64,000 nt of DNA from Marinitoga piezophila KA3 (GCF_000255135.1 NC_016751.1:496001-560000), one strand, 5' to 3'; shown: positions 9,666-18,355, counted from the stretch's first letter. A program made the numbers and translations. Notes: generated by a model not told the origin, from the sequence alone.

Positions 9666-10694
9666 ATGGATTTTTATGCAGTTAAGTTCTTTGCAACATC
9701 ATCGTTAACAGCCGAAGTAATAGTTGGGTATATGTTTGGTAAACAAAAGGGTGCCCCTGAATATAAAATGTTATCAATACCAAAATCCAAACTTCCGAAG
9801 TTTGAAATACCGGATATTAATCTCTCATATATTGAGTATAAATCTAAAATTGAAGAACTTTATTACAATGCTATCAAGGATTCAACAGTTCTTGACTTAA
9901 ATAAGCAATTTTTAGCTTTTGTTCAATCAACAATAAAAAAATATGGTCCTGAAATTATCAATGCTAAAATGTTTTTAGGAGTGCGAGATTCAGACATTAT
10001 TATTGTAAAAGCTATACTTTCTGAAATCCTGGAAGAATGGGAAGGAGAAGTAAACATAAAAGTTGTTGCTGAAAAACTTACATATCAGGATTTAGTATGG
10101 TTAATGACACAAAATAGAAGTTTTACTGATAAAGAAAAATCATATTTAAATAGAATTGATGTTCAAAACTCACCTGAAGTTTTACCTTTATCTGATCCAT
10201 TAACCGGATTAACCATTAACAATCTCGATGTTGGAGACCCTATTTATTCATTGGTTATTGATCCAATAGATCCTGCAAATGTAAACAAATTAAAGGAACT
10301 TTATCCAGATAAATTTGATGATAGCGGAAAAAATATAATGCCTATTGAATCTCAGCTTGTAGCTAAAGAATTGATTCCTGAAACAGACTATTTCTTCATT
10401 AAGGTCGATCTGGGAAGTGGGCTTATTGGAAAAGCTGTAATATCAAAAAATCTAAAAATGATGGTCGATGCAAAAAAAATTGAAGAAATGCATAAAAAAA
10501 GAGAAGAATATTTTAATCCACCAGAAGATAAAATAATAGGCGATGTTATAAAAGATTCAATTGCAGGTTTAAAAAAAGAAGCAAATTTACCAGAAAATAA
10601 GGTTAGAACATCTGATATTCTTATAATATTAGGACTTTCATTAGGATTAATTGTAGGAGCGTTGCTCCTTGGAATCTGGATGGGGGTCTTTTAG
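9666..10694 (+). CDS. Unrecognised C-terminally anchored protein
   Basis: The 342-residue protein is mostly soluble and ends in a single transmembrane helix (about 318-340, rich in Leu, Ile and Gly) with almost no residues beyond it, so it looks tail-anchored with its bulk in the cytoplasm. There is no signal peptide. I recognise no domain. It follows glgC by 11 bases after a strong AGGAGGGGA site and overlaps the next small gene at the stop/GTG junction, so it is probably cotranscribed with the glycogen genes and the genes downstream. Confidence 0.7.
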   Translation: MDFYAVKFFATSSLTAEVIVGYMFGKQKGAPEYKMLSIPKSKLPKFEIPDINLSYIEYKSKIEELYYNAIKDSTVLDLNKQFLAFVQSTIKKYGPEIINAKMFLGVRDSDIIIVKAILSEILEEWEGEVNIKVVAEKLTYQDLVWLMTQNRSFTDKEKSYLNRIDVQNSPEVLPLSDPLTGLTINNLDVGDPIYSLVIDPIDPANVNKLKELYPDKFDDSGKNIMPIESQLVAKELIPETDYFFIKVDLGSGLIGKAVISKNLKMMVDAKKIEEMHKKREEYFNPPEDKIIGDVIKDSIAGLKKEANLPENKVRTSDILIILGLSLGLIVGALLLGIWMGVF

Positions 10695-10957
10695 TGAAAA
10701 TTTACTCTTTATTCTTAATAATTTCTTTAATAATTATAGGTATTGTATTTAATTTATATATGGTAAATTATATATATAGAAATGCTGTATATAGGAATAA
10801 AGAATTTGAAAATGGATTAAAAAAAATAAATGAAACAGAAAAAATGTTTTCAAATGGCGATTATAAAACACTTATAATATATTCTTCAAAAGAGGCTACA
10901 TTAATAAAATTAATTTTCGACAATGGGGTGGAGGGGATAAAAATTCAGGAGGAATAA
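10694..10957 (+). CDS. Unrecognised small membrane-anchored protein
   Basis: This 87-residue protein starts with GTG at 10694, overlapping the TAG of the previous gene. It has one N-terminal transmembrane helix (about 5-26) followed by a short charged domain. No motif is recognisable. Its overlap with the tail-anchored protein upstream suggests that the two are made together and may interact, but this is inference from position. Confidence 0.62.
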   Translation: MKIYSLFLIISLIIIGIVFNLYMVNYIYRNAVYRNKEFENGLKKINETEKMFSNGDYKTLIIYSSKEATLIKLIFDNGVEGIKIQEE

Positions 10958-10958
10958 A

Positions 10959-11846
10959 ATGAAAATAAAATTATCCTATGCAACAGCTGCAATTTTGGGA
11001 TTAAAAAAAGGAAAAATCAACTTTGAAATGCCTACTGCATATTTAATGCTTGGTGAAAAATGTCAATATAATTGTAGTTTTTGTGCTCAGGCAAAAGATG
11101 CAAAATCAGATGTTGATTATTTATCAAGAATAAAATGGCCAGAATATGATGTTGAAATATTTTTAAACAAATTAGAAGAACTTAATCCATTTAAAAGATT
11201 ATGTATTCAAGTAGTAAATTCTATTGGATATTTTGAAGAATTAAAAAGTTTTTTGGAGAAAATTAAAGATTTTAATGTATTAAAAGCAGTTTCATTAAGG
11301 CCAAAAGATTTTCACGAAATAGATGAAATATTTTCATATGGAATAGATAATCTGGGTATTTCCATTGATGTTGCTAATAAAGATTTGTATTCTGAAATTA
11401 GAGGAGGAAGTTTTGACTTCCTCTTTGGTATGTTGACAGATGCATCAAAAAAATATCCTAATAAGATTACAACACATATAATTGTTGGTCTTGGTGAAAG
11501 TGATAAAGATTTAGTTGAACTAATGCTAGAAATGAAAAAAATAAATGTACTGGTTTCTTTATTTTCATTCACTCCAATAAAAGGCACTAAATTGGAAAAT
11601 CTTGAGCCTCCTTCTATTGAAAGATATAGAATTATACAATATGCTCGTGAAATAATAGAAAAAAACGATGTTTCAATAGAAGATTTTGTATTTGATGAAA
11701 ATCAAAAATTAGTAAGATTACCTCACATAGATTTTGATGTAGAAGAAGCAATAAAAACCAGTGGATGTAGTTATTGTACACGACCATATTATAACGAAAA
11801 GCCAAATAAGGTATTATATAATATTCCAGAAAGTAGGAAGTTCTGA
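10959..11846 (+). CDS. Radical SAM protein, BioB/HydE-like fold, function unknown
   Basis: The 295-residue protein carries the radical SAM CxxxCxxC motif in LGEKCQYNCSFCAQAKD (cysteines at about 33, 37 and 40). Like biotin synthase it has CAQ after the cluster, but it is shorter than biotin synthase and lacks its other conserved stretches. A second cysteine pair in SGCSYCTRPYYN near residues 269-275 may bind an auxiliary cluster. No biotin genes are nearby. Possible relatives include the LipS1/LipS2 lipoyl synthases and other BioB-like enzymes, but the sequence alone does not decide. It ends 13 bases before rnfC and is probably cotranscribed with the Rnf operon. Confidence 0.75.
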   Translation: MKIKLSYATAAILGLKKGKINFEMPTAYLMLGEKCQYNCSFCAQAKDAKSDVDYLSRIKWPEYDVEIFLNKLEELNPFKRLCIQVVNSIGYFEELKSFLEKIKDFNVLKAVSLRPKDFHEIDEIFSYGIDNLGISIDVANKDLYSEIRGGSFDFLFGMLTDASKKYPNKITTHIIVGLGESDKDLVELMLEMKKINVLVSLFSFTPIKGTKLENLEPPSIERYRIIQYAREIIEKNDVSIEDFVFDENQKLVRLPHIDFDVEEAIKTSGCSYCTRPYYNEKPNKVLYNIPESRKF

Positions 11847-11859
11847 AAGGAGGCTGGCG

Positions 11860-13188
11860 ATGGGATTTTTAACCTTTAAAGGTGGGGTTCATCCACCAGA
11901 AAAAAAAGAATTAGCAGAACATGTTCCAATTAAGGTATTACCTTTACCAGAAAAGGTATATGTTTATACTACAAATCATATTGGAGCACCTGCTAAGATT
12001 ATTGTTGAGGTTGGTCAGAAGGTTAAAACAGGTCAGAAGATTGGTGAAGCTAACGGATTTATTTCAGCAAACATTCATTCTCCTGTTACCGGTGAAGTAG
12101 TGGAAATTACAAAAATGACAAACGCTGCTACTGGTACAAAGAATGACGTTATCGTTATTCAAAGAACTGGAGAAGATGAATGGGAATTAATTCCAAACCA
12201 CGGTGATTACACAAAGAAATCACCTCAGGAAATTGTTGAGATTGTAAAAGAAGCTGGTATTGTTGGGCTTGGTGGAGCTATGTTCCCTTCACATGTAAAA
12301 ATGTCAATTCCAGAAGGGAAAAAAGCAGAGTTTTTAATTATCAACGCTGCAGAGTGTGAGCCATATATAACAATAGACCACAGAATGATGCTCGAAAGAT
12401 CAAAAGACATCATCAAAGGTATAAAAATTATTATGAAAGCTATTGGCGTTGATAAAGCATATGTTGGAATTGAAAGCAACAAACCTGATGCGATTGAAGA
12501 AATGAAAAAAGCTGCTTCAGGTGAACCTATTGAGATTAAAGTTCTTCAAACCAAATATCCACAGGGTGCTGAAAAACAATTAATTTATGCAATAACCAAT
12601 AGAGAAGTTCCTTCAGGGGGATTACCTCTTGATGTTGGAGCTGTCGTTTTTAACGTTTCAACAGCATATGCTATTTACGAAGCTGTTGAAAAAGGAAAAC
12701 CGCTTGTTGAAAGAGGAATTACATTAACAGGAGAAGGCGTTAAAAAACCAGGTAATTTCATATATAGAATAGGTACATTAGCAAAAGACTTATTGGATCA
12801 TGTAGGTCTTGTTGAAGAAGATAAAATCGATAGAATATTATATGGTGGTCCAATGATGGGAATCCCACTTCCTAACATTGAATTACCAACATTTAAAGGA
12901 AACAATGCATTAACTGTAATGACCAAAGATGTAGTTCCAAATAGAGAAACATATCCATGTATAAGATGTTCAAAGTGTGTTCAGGCATGTCCAATTAATC
13001 TCTTACCTTATTTGCTTAAAATGCAAATTGATAAGAGAGAATATGATAAAGCTATGGAATATGGTCTTATGGATTGTATAGAATGTGGTTCTTGTTCATA
13101 TGGATGTCCTGCAAATATTGATCTTGTAAAAACATTTAAAACAGGTAAAAAAGTTGCAAGAGCTTTAAAAGGGAGGGCCAAAAAATGA
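11860..13188 (+). CDS. rnfC: Rnf complex subunit RnfC
   Basis: The 442-residue protein is a complete RnfC. It has the N-terminal biotinyl-lipoyl-like domain, a Rossmann-like region around GLGGAMFPSHVKMSIP that binds FMN and NADH, a SLBB domain, and two C-terminal 4Fe-4S motifs, CIRCSKCVQACP and CIECGSCSYGCP. RnfC is the peripheral NADH-side subunit of the ion-pumping ferredoxin:NAD+ oxidoreductase. I start it at ATG 11860 after the GAAAGGAGG site; longer upstream frames overlap the radical SAM gene and are not needed. Confidence 0.96.
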   Translation: MGFLTFKGGVHPPEKKELAEHVPIKVLPLPEKVYVYTTNHIGAPAKIIVEVGQKVKTGQKIGEANGFISANIHSPVTGEVVEITKMTNAATGTKNDVIVIQRTGEDEWELIPNHGDYTKKSPQEIVEIVKEAGIVGLGGAMFPSHVKMSIPEGKKAEFLIINAAECEPYITIDHRMMLERSKDIIKGIKIIMKAIGVDKAYVGIESNKPDAIEEMKKAASGEPIEIKVLQTKYPQGAEKQLIYAITNREVPSGGLPLDVGAVVFNVSTAYAIYEAVEKGKPLVERGITLTGEGVKKPGNFIYRIGTLAKDLLDHVGLVEEDKIDRILYGGPMMGIPLPNIELPTFKGNNALTVMTKDVVPNRETYPCIRCSKCVQACPINLLPYLLKMQIDKREYDKAMEYGLMDCIECGSCSYGCPANIDLVKTFKTGKKVARALKGRAKK

Positions 13189-14168
13189 AGTTAAATATGG
13201 CAGCTGGTCCACATCTAAGGACAGATGATAGTGTAAGAAAGGTAATGGTTGATGTATTAATAGCCCTCATCCCATCATTCCTCGTATCAGCTTGGGTATT
13301 TGGATTCAGGGCTGTATGGATTATGTTATTCTCAATGGTTGCAGCAGAAGCTCTTGAATTTTATATAATGAGAGTTTTAAGAAAGAAAAAAGACTTTAAA
13401 CCTGATTTTAGTGCATCAGTCACAGGTTTATTATTGGCAATGAATTTAAGTTTAGCAGTAACCTGGTGGCAAATATTAATAGGTGTATTTGTTTCTATTG
13501 TTTTAGGAAAACATGTATATGGAGGTCTTGGAAGAAATATCTTTAACCCTGCATTAGTTGGAAGGGTGTTTATGCTTATTTCTTTCCCTGTTGCAATGAC
13601 CACATGGTATAGACCATTTTATTACAAATATGACACTATTACAACAGCAACACCACTTGCTATATTAAAAGAAAAAGGTTTAGACTCATTAAACAACTGG
13701 GCAGACTATACAATAAATTTAAAAACATTATTTATTGGTACAATTCCTGGTTCAATTGGTGAAGTTAGTGCAGCAGCATTATTATTAGGATTTGCATATC
13801 TTGTATATAAAAAGAGAATAAAGATTTTGATTCCTGTTTCATATATAACAACTGTATTCGTAATTTCTGGTATATTCTATTTAATTGATCCAACAAAATA
13901 CGCAAGTCCATTATTCCACATTTTAAGTGGAGGTATAATGTTAGGTGCATTATTTATGGCTACAGATATGGTAACAAGTCCTATGACACCAAAAGGACAT
14001 ATTATATTTGGTATAGGTTTAGGTATTATTACAATGGTTATTAGACTTTTTGGAGCTTATCCAGAAGGAGTTTCATTCTCAATATTAATCATGAATGCTC
14101 TAGTTCCTCTTATTGATATATATGCTAAGCCACGCATTTTCGGCACAACAAGAGGTGGTAAAAAATGA
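13185..14168 (+). CDS. rnfD: Rnf complex subunit RnfD
   Basis: The 327-residue integral membrane protein has many predicted helices and the motif MATDMVTSPMTPKG near residues 262-275, whose threonine is the covalent FMN site in RnfD/NqrB proteins. It starts with GPHLRTDDSV, as is usual for RnfD. It overlaps rnfC by 4 bases and rnfG by 4 bases, so it is translated as part of the Rnf operon. Within the complex it carries electrons across the membrane and helps couple them to Na+ or H+ movement. Confidence 0.95.
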   Translation: MKLNMAAGPHLRTDDSVRKVMVDVLIALIPSFLVSAWVFGFRAVWIMLFSMVAAEALEFYIMRVLRKKKDFKPDFSASVTGLLLAMNLSLAVTWWQILIGVFVSIVLGKHVYGGLGRNIFNPALVGRVFMLISFPVAMTTWYRPFYYKYDTITTATPLAILKEKGLDSLNNWADYTINLKTLFIGTIPGSIGEVSAAALLLGFAYLVYKKRIKILIPVSYITTVFVISGIFYLIDPTKYASPLFHILSGGIMLGALFMATDMVTSPMTPKGHIIFGIGLGIITMVIRLFGAYPEGVSFSILIMNALVPLIDIYAKPRIFGTTRGGKK

Positions 14169-14872
14169 AGGAATACATGAAAACAGGTTTTATATTAATG
14201 TTATTTATAGTCATTTCTGGATTTATTGTTGCAACAGTTTATGTATCTACAAAACCAGCAATTGATAACGCAGAATTAAATGCAAAATTAAAAGCTATAA
14301 AAAAGGTTTTAATTGATTCAAGAAACGGTGGATTATTGCTTTCTGAAGATAAAATCCCAACTTCTTTACAACAATTACAAAGTGCTGAATGGGATTCATC
14401 AGATACAGGCATATTATACGAAGGAAAAAGTACAAAGGTTTATTCACCTGTATATAAATATACCAATAAAGATGGTAAAGATATATATGTATTAACAGTT
14501 TCAGGTATAGGATTCGGTGGTGAAGTTATCTCTGTAATTTCTTTTGTAAAAGATGGTAAAGAATTATATTTCAATAATCTTGAAGTAATTTCATACTCAC
14601 AGGAAACTCCTGGCTTAGGTGCCAATATAGCTTTAGATAAGGTAAAAAAGAGATTTTATCCTATAAGTTATGAAGGATTATTAAACGGTGTAAAGGTTAA
14701 TAAAGATGCTGGAGTAATTCTTTCTACACCAGAACAAATGAAAGAAGGAAAAGAAAAAGGTATTGTTCAAACAAGTGATATTATGACAGGTGCTACTATT
14801 ACACCAAGAGCAGTAGCAGATTCAATAAATGCTGGATTTGAGTACCTCAAATCTAAAGGGGTGATTCAATAA
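14165..14872 (+). CDS. rnfG: Rnf complex subunit RnfG
   Basis: The 235-residue protein has an N-terminal membrane helix (about 8-29) and an extracytoplasmic FMN-binding domain with the covalent flavinylation motif in SDIMTGATITPRAV, near residue 210. The segment ETPGLGANI is also typical of RnfG/NqrC. It overlaps rnfD by 4 bases and its stop overlaps the rnfE start. Covalent attachment needs an ApbE-type flavin transferase, which is not in this window. Confidence 0.95.
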   Translation: MKEYMKTGFILMLFIVISGFIVATVYVSTKPAIDNAELNAKLKAIKKVLIDSRNGGLLLSEDKIPTSLQQLQSAEWDSSDTGILYEGKSTKVYSPVYKYTNKDGKDIYVLTVSGIGFGGEVISVISFVKDGKELYFNNLEVISYSQETPGLGANIALDKVKKRFYPISYEGLLNGVKVNKDAGVILSTPEQMKEGKEKGIVQTSDIMTGATITPRAVADSINAGFEYLKSKGVIQ

Positions 14873-15489
14873 TGGCTGATATTAAAAATTTTAAAGCTGG
14901 TTTAGTACAGCAAAACCCTGTATTTGTTCAGGTTTTGGGCATGTGTCCAACACTTGCAACTACAACAAATGCAGAAAATGCTTTAGGTATGGGACTTGCT
15001 ACATTATCAGTTTTAACATTATCAAATATTGTTATTTCTATAATTAAAAAATGGGTACCTAAAAACATAAGAATTCCTATTTATATTGTAGTTATCGCAT
15101 CATTTGTTACTATGGTTGACTTATTAATGCATGGCTATACATATGATTTATGGAAAACTTTAGGTTTATTTATTCCTCTTATTGTTGTTAACTGTATAAT
15201 CCTCGGTAGAGCTGAATCATTTGCTTCAAAAAACTCTATTCTCGATTCTATATACGATGCTTTAGGTATGGGTTTAGGTTTTACAGGAGCGTTAGTATTA
15301 CTTGGTTCAGTAAGAGAATTACTCGGTAATGGAACTATTTTCGGTTTCCCAATTTGGGGAGATGCTATGAAGTTATATGTTATGATATTACCACCAGGAG
15401 CCTTCTTAGTTTTAGGTATGTTACTTGCAATGTTTAATGCTATTGCAATTAATAACAGAAAAAAGGCAAAGGCTGGTGATAAGAAATGA
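14872..15489 (+). CDS. rnfE: Rnf complex subunit RnfE
   Basis: The 205-residue membrane protein has about six helices and the conserved QNPVFVQVLGMCPTLATTT stretch near its N-terminus, with the cysteine that helps bind the intramembrane iron centre in the RnfA/RnfE pair. The GTIFG and LPPGAFL segments near the end are also typical. It lies between rnfG and rnfA with overlapping starts and stops. Confidence 0.95.
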   Translation: MADIKNFKAGLVQQNPVFVQVLGMCPTLATTTNAENALGMGLATLSVLTLSNIVISIIKKWVPKNIRIPIYIVVIASFVTMVDLLMHGYTYDLWKTLGLFIPLIVVNCIILGRAESFASKNSILDSIYDALGMGLGFTGALVLLGSVRELLGNGTIFGFPIWGDAMKLYVMILPPGAFLVLGMLLAMFNAIAINNRKKAKAGDKK

Positions 15490-16061
15490 AGCTTTTCTTT
15501 ATATTTTTATCAGCAATTTTAGTAAATAATTTTGTATTATCTAAATTCCTTGGTATATGTCCGTTCCTTGGAGTTTCTAAAAAAATTAGTTCAGCTTCAG
15601 GTATGTCAATGGCTGTTATTTTCGTTATGGTTGTTGCAAGTACTATAACATGGTTCTTGAATTTATTGCTTGTAAAACTTGGCCTTGAATTCTTAACAAC
15701 AATTGTATTTATACTTGTTATTGCCACATTAGTTCAATTTATAGAATTTTACATAAAAAAGGTATCTCCAAATCTCTATGAAGCATTGGGTATTTACCTT
15801 CCTTTGATTACAACAAACTGTGCTATCTTAGGTCTTGCATTAATTAATGTAATGAATGGATATACACTTGTTGAAACAATTATAAATGCTTTAGGTGCAG
15901 GATTTGGTTTTGGTATGGCATTAATAATTTTTGCTGCTATGAGAGAAAGATTGGATTATTATGATATTCCTGAACCATTTAAAGGAACAGCAATTGCATT
16001 AATTACAGCTGGATTGTTATCAATGGCATTTATGGGATTCTCCGGTCTCATAAAAATATAA
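15486..16061 (+). CDS. rnfA: Rnf complex subunit RnfA
   Basis: The 191-residue membrane protein shows the conserved NNFVLSKFLGICPFLGVSKK segment near residues 14-33 and TTNCAILG near 111-118. These two cysteine sites pair with those of RnfE around the intramembrane Fe-S centre. It overlaps rnfE by 4 bases and is followed after 13 bases by the short rnfB gene, which has its own strong GGGAGGAG site. Confidence 0.95.
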   Translation: MKLFFIFLSAILVNNFVLSKFLGICPFLGVSKKISSASGMSMAVIFVMVVASTITWFLNLLLVKLGLEFLTTIVFILVIATLVQFIEFYIKKVSPNLYEALGIYLPLITTNCAILGLALINVMNGYTLVETIINALGAGFGFGMALIIFAAMRERLDYYDIPEPFKGTAIALITAGLLSMAFMGFSGLIKI

Positions 16062-16074
16062 GGGAGGAGTTATA

Positions 16075-16422
16075 ATGTCTATAATCATAAATGCAGTAAT
16101 CTTGCTTGCTATATTGGGGTTTTTAGCAGGAACATTTCTTGCTTTTGCTGAAAAGAAATTTGAAGTTAAAGAAGATCTTAGAGTAATATTCGCAGAAAAT
16201 TTATTACCCGGTATTAACTGTGGTGCTTGTGGATATCCTGGATGTCCTGGTTTCGCAAAAGGATTTGTAAATGGCGATGTAAAAGCTGATGGATGTTTAC
16301 CTGGAAAAAGACAGGGAGTGCCTGAAAAACTTCAAAAACTTGCAAAAATGTCTGATGAAGAATTAGAAAAAATCTGGGAAGAAATTGGTGAAGATCCAGA
16401 TAAAATAAAAGAAAAATTTTAA
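16075..16422 (+). CDS. rnfB: Short Rnf subunit RnfB lacking ferredoxin domains
   Basis: The 115-residue protein has an N-terminal membrane helix (about 3-23) and the four-cysteine Fe-S domain (PF04060 type) with NCGACGYPGCPGFAKG near residues 48-63 and a further cysteine in ADGCLPGK. It then ends in a charged helical tail. RnfB proteins of acetogens, methanogens and proteobacteria run to about 180-330 residues and carry two or more extra ferredoxin-type clusters after this domain; none are present here. The stop is clean, with a terminator right behind it, so this is a real gene end and not a frameshift that I can see. Confidence 0.9.
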   Translation: MSIIINAVILLAILGFLAGTFLAFAEKKFEVKEDLRVIFAENLLPGINCGACGYPGCPGFAKGFVNGDVKADGCLPGKRQGVPEKLQKLAKMSDEELEKIWEEIGEDPDKIKEKF

Positions 16423-16426
16423 TGTT

Positions 16427-16467
16427 AAAAGAGGCTTGAATCGATGATTCAAGCCTCTTTTATTTTT
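16427..16467. terminator. Bidirectional terminator after the Rnf operon
   Basis: A 16-bp perfect stem (16427-16442 with 16446-16461) with a 3-base loop is followed by TATTTTTT on the plus strand and by an A-rich 5' arm that gives a U tract on the minus strand. It ends the long plus-strand run and the convergent histidine kinase-like gene. Confidence 0.88.
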
Positions 16468-18197
16468 TAAGAAAGTTTTTCTAATAATATTTTTTTAAAA
16501 AATAAAACATCTTTATCTTCTGGATTTTGTTCTATATAATTCAACCAATTGTACAATTCAGTAAATTCATAATTATTTAGATAATCTTTTAATCTCCCTA
16601 CTTCTTTTGAATTATTAATATTCGTTTCTTTTAATATTTCTATGTATAATTCCAATATTTCATTTATTAATTCTTCAGCCTGCAAAACTGTGTATTTCTT
16701 CTCAACAAGATATTCAATATACCTTGATTTTAAATTTTCAAAATCAAATTTATCAAAAAATTCTTTATAATTAATCGGTATCCTAAATAATATAGATGTA
16801 TTTTCAGAAGTTTGATTTATATAATATGTAGCTCGCAATATTTTTAAATATTCCTTTATTATCAATACTCCATAAACTTCGAAATTTATTATCTTAGTTA
16901 TATTTTTATTATTAAACAGCAACAAGAAATCATTTAATAATGTATCTGTTGTAGTTATTTTTATCTCTAAATTATTTTTTAGCATTATATATTCAATAGT
17001 AATATCACAATTATCTGAATTTTGAAGTAACATCGAAAGCAATTCATACATTATTCTAAAAATTGCATTTTTATTTGAAAAAACATATTCCTTTTCAGTT
17101 TTTATTTCTGAAATAATTTTTATGTTTTTATTATTTAAAATTGGCGATATTGAATATATTAGTTCATTATGCAATCCATTTAATTTAAAAAAGATAAATA
17201 ATGTATTATCGTTCTCAAGATATACAAATTTTGAAATATCCTGAAATTTTCGAACAATATTTCTAATTTCTATAATGTTATTGTTAATTATTTTTATACT
17301 TTTTTCATCACCGCCATTTAAAAATATATAATCTAAAATATTCTGGAGTGGATTATTAATCATATGGGAAAAATCATTAATAAAACTTTTGTATGATACA
17401 TATAATGTCTCCATTTGTTCTCTTAACTCTTCTATTCCTTCCAAACTATTTTTCAATTCAGTTTGAGTTTTTATTATTTTATTTTTTAATTTTAATGCTT
17501 CATCTAATTTTGGTTCTACTTCCTCTAATTTATCAAAGTTTTCATTTAAAAATTTTAAATCAATAGTAGTATATTCTTTTGTATATTTAATAAGAAAATA
17601 TAGCATTAATAACTCAAAGAAAAGCAACAGCACATAAATCAATATTATATGTGGTTCAAATATATCAAGAAATTGCACTTTTTTTAGAAAATAGAAATCA
17701 ATATTATTAAAGGTTAAGATTTTTATTAAATCATTGTCAAAAAAGATCTCATTAATTTCACCACTTTTATTTATATATATTCCTTTTTTAACTGCTATTA
17801 TTGGAAGAGGTGTAAATGCATTTAAAAAATCTATTAAATCTGAAACTCTATATGCATAAAAATACTTTTTATTTTTAATAATAAGAGATTTTATTATAAA
17901 AAGTTTTTTATTGATTTCATTTATAGAGTTTATATAAAAATCATTATACACAATATGTTTATTTTCATCCCAGATAATAATATCAAGAATTTTAAATGTA
18001 AAATTCTTATTTTTTAAATAAGAAGATATTCCACTTTCTATTTTATTGTTAAGCTTTAAAAATTCATTTTTTATCGCTGTTTGATGTTGATCTGCTACAA
18101 AAATATTCAACTCATTTTTTATATATATAGAAAATGAAAATAACGTAATGACAATTAATAAAAAAATTGAATAAAAAAATATTTTGAAATTTTTCAT
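16467..18197 (-). CDS. Divergent sensor histidine kinase-like protein
   Basis: The protein of about 576 residues has an N-terminal membrane helix, an extracytoplasmic segment of about 160 residues, a second helix near residue 190, a coiled coil, and then a dimerisation-like helix with SHMINNPLQNIL that resembles an H-box with its phospho-acceptor histidine. The following region has a MYELLSMLLQNS segment in the position of the N-box, but the later G-boxes are not recognisable. It may bind ATP poorly or act without phosphorylation. No response regulator gene is adjacent. I start it at ATG 18197 after TTTGGAGGAAA, not at the ATG 30 bases upstream. Confidence 0.62.
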   Translation of the reverse strand: MKNFKIFFYSIFLLIVITLFSFSIYIKNELNIFVADQHQTAIKNEFLKLNNKIESGISSYLKNKNFTFKILDIIIWDENKHIVYNDFYINSINEINKKLFIIKSLIIKNKKYFYAYRVSDLIDFLNAFTPLPIIAVKKGIYINKSGEINEIFFDNDLIKILTFNNIDFYFLKKVQFLDIFEPHIILIYVLLLFFELLMLYFLIKYTKEYTTIDLKFLNENFDKLEEVEPKLDEALKLKNKIIKTQTELKNSLEGIEELREQMETLYVSYKSFINDFSHMINNPLQNILDYIFLNGGDEKSIKIINNNIIEIRNIVRKFQDISKFVYLENDNTLFIFFKLNGLHNELIYSISPILNNKNIKIISEIKTEKEYVFSNKNAIFRIMYELLSMLLQNSDNCDITIEYIMLKNNLEIKITTTDTLLNDFLLLFNNKNITKIINFEVYGVLIIKEYLKILRATYYINQTSENTSILFRIPINYKEFFDKFDFENLKSRYIEYLVEKKYTVLQAEELINEILELYIEILKETNINNSKEVGRLKDYLNNYEFTELYNWLNYIEQNPEDKDVLFFKKILLEKLS

Positions 18198-18226
18198 ATT
18201 TTTTCCTCCAAAAAATATAATACACA

Positions 18227-18238
18227 TTTATTATATCA
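18227..18238 (-). promoter_or_regulatory. Extended -10 promoter for the histidine kinase-like gene
   Basis: The minus strand reads TGATATAAT ending near 18230, an extended -10 element (TGnTATAAT), about 33 bases upstream of the start codon at 18197. A convincing -35 is not seen, which is common with extended -10 promoters. Confidence 0.45.
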
Positions 18239-18243
18239 CAAAT

Positions 18244-18268
18244 AAAAAAAACGGATCCAACGGATCCG
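18244..18268 (-). terminator. Rho-independent terminator (minus strand)
   Basis: A 7-bp perfect stem (CGGATCC at 18252-18258 and GGATCCG at 18262-18268) with a 3-base loop is followed on the minus strand by a run of seven or eight T. It can end the RND operon transcript and also the short candidate RNA that starts near 18320. Confidence 0.8.
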
Positions 18269-18320
18269 CTAAATGTCTATCCATCTATTTCAGGGGGGGA
18301 TAGGGGGATTTTCTTTTTAC
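18244..18320 (-). ncRNA. Candidate C-rich small RNA of about 77 nt
   Basis: A good promoter (18327-18355, minus strand) points at the terminator at 18244-18268 with no open reading frame of note between them. The transcript would be about 77 nt and hold TCCCCCTATCCCCCCCTG, two C-runs of five and seven, in an otherwise unstructured 5' part. Single-stranded C-rich loops in bacterial small RNAs often pair with G-rich ribosome-binding sites, and many genes in this window have AGGGGG-type sites. Alternatively it is an attenuated leader of the histidine kinase-like gene downstream. Confidence 0.4.
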
Positions 18321-18326
18321 ATCTAT

Positions 18327-18355
18327 AGTATACAAAATCAAATGTTACTTTTCAA
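18327..18355 (-). promoter_or_regulatory. Sigma-A type promoter in the 18.3 kb gap
   Basis: The minus strand has TTGAAA (18355-18350), a 17-base spacer, and TATACT (18332-18327). The spacing is ideal. Transcription would start near 18320 and run into the terminator at 18268-18244. Confidence 0.6.

Noticed and set aside
11761-11859. In-frame upstream extension of rnfC by 33 codons.
   Set aside because: It overlaps the radical SAM gene and lacks a ribosome-binding site, while ATG 11860 has GAAAGGAGG.
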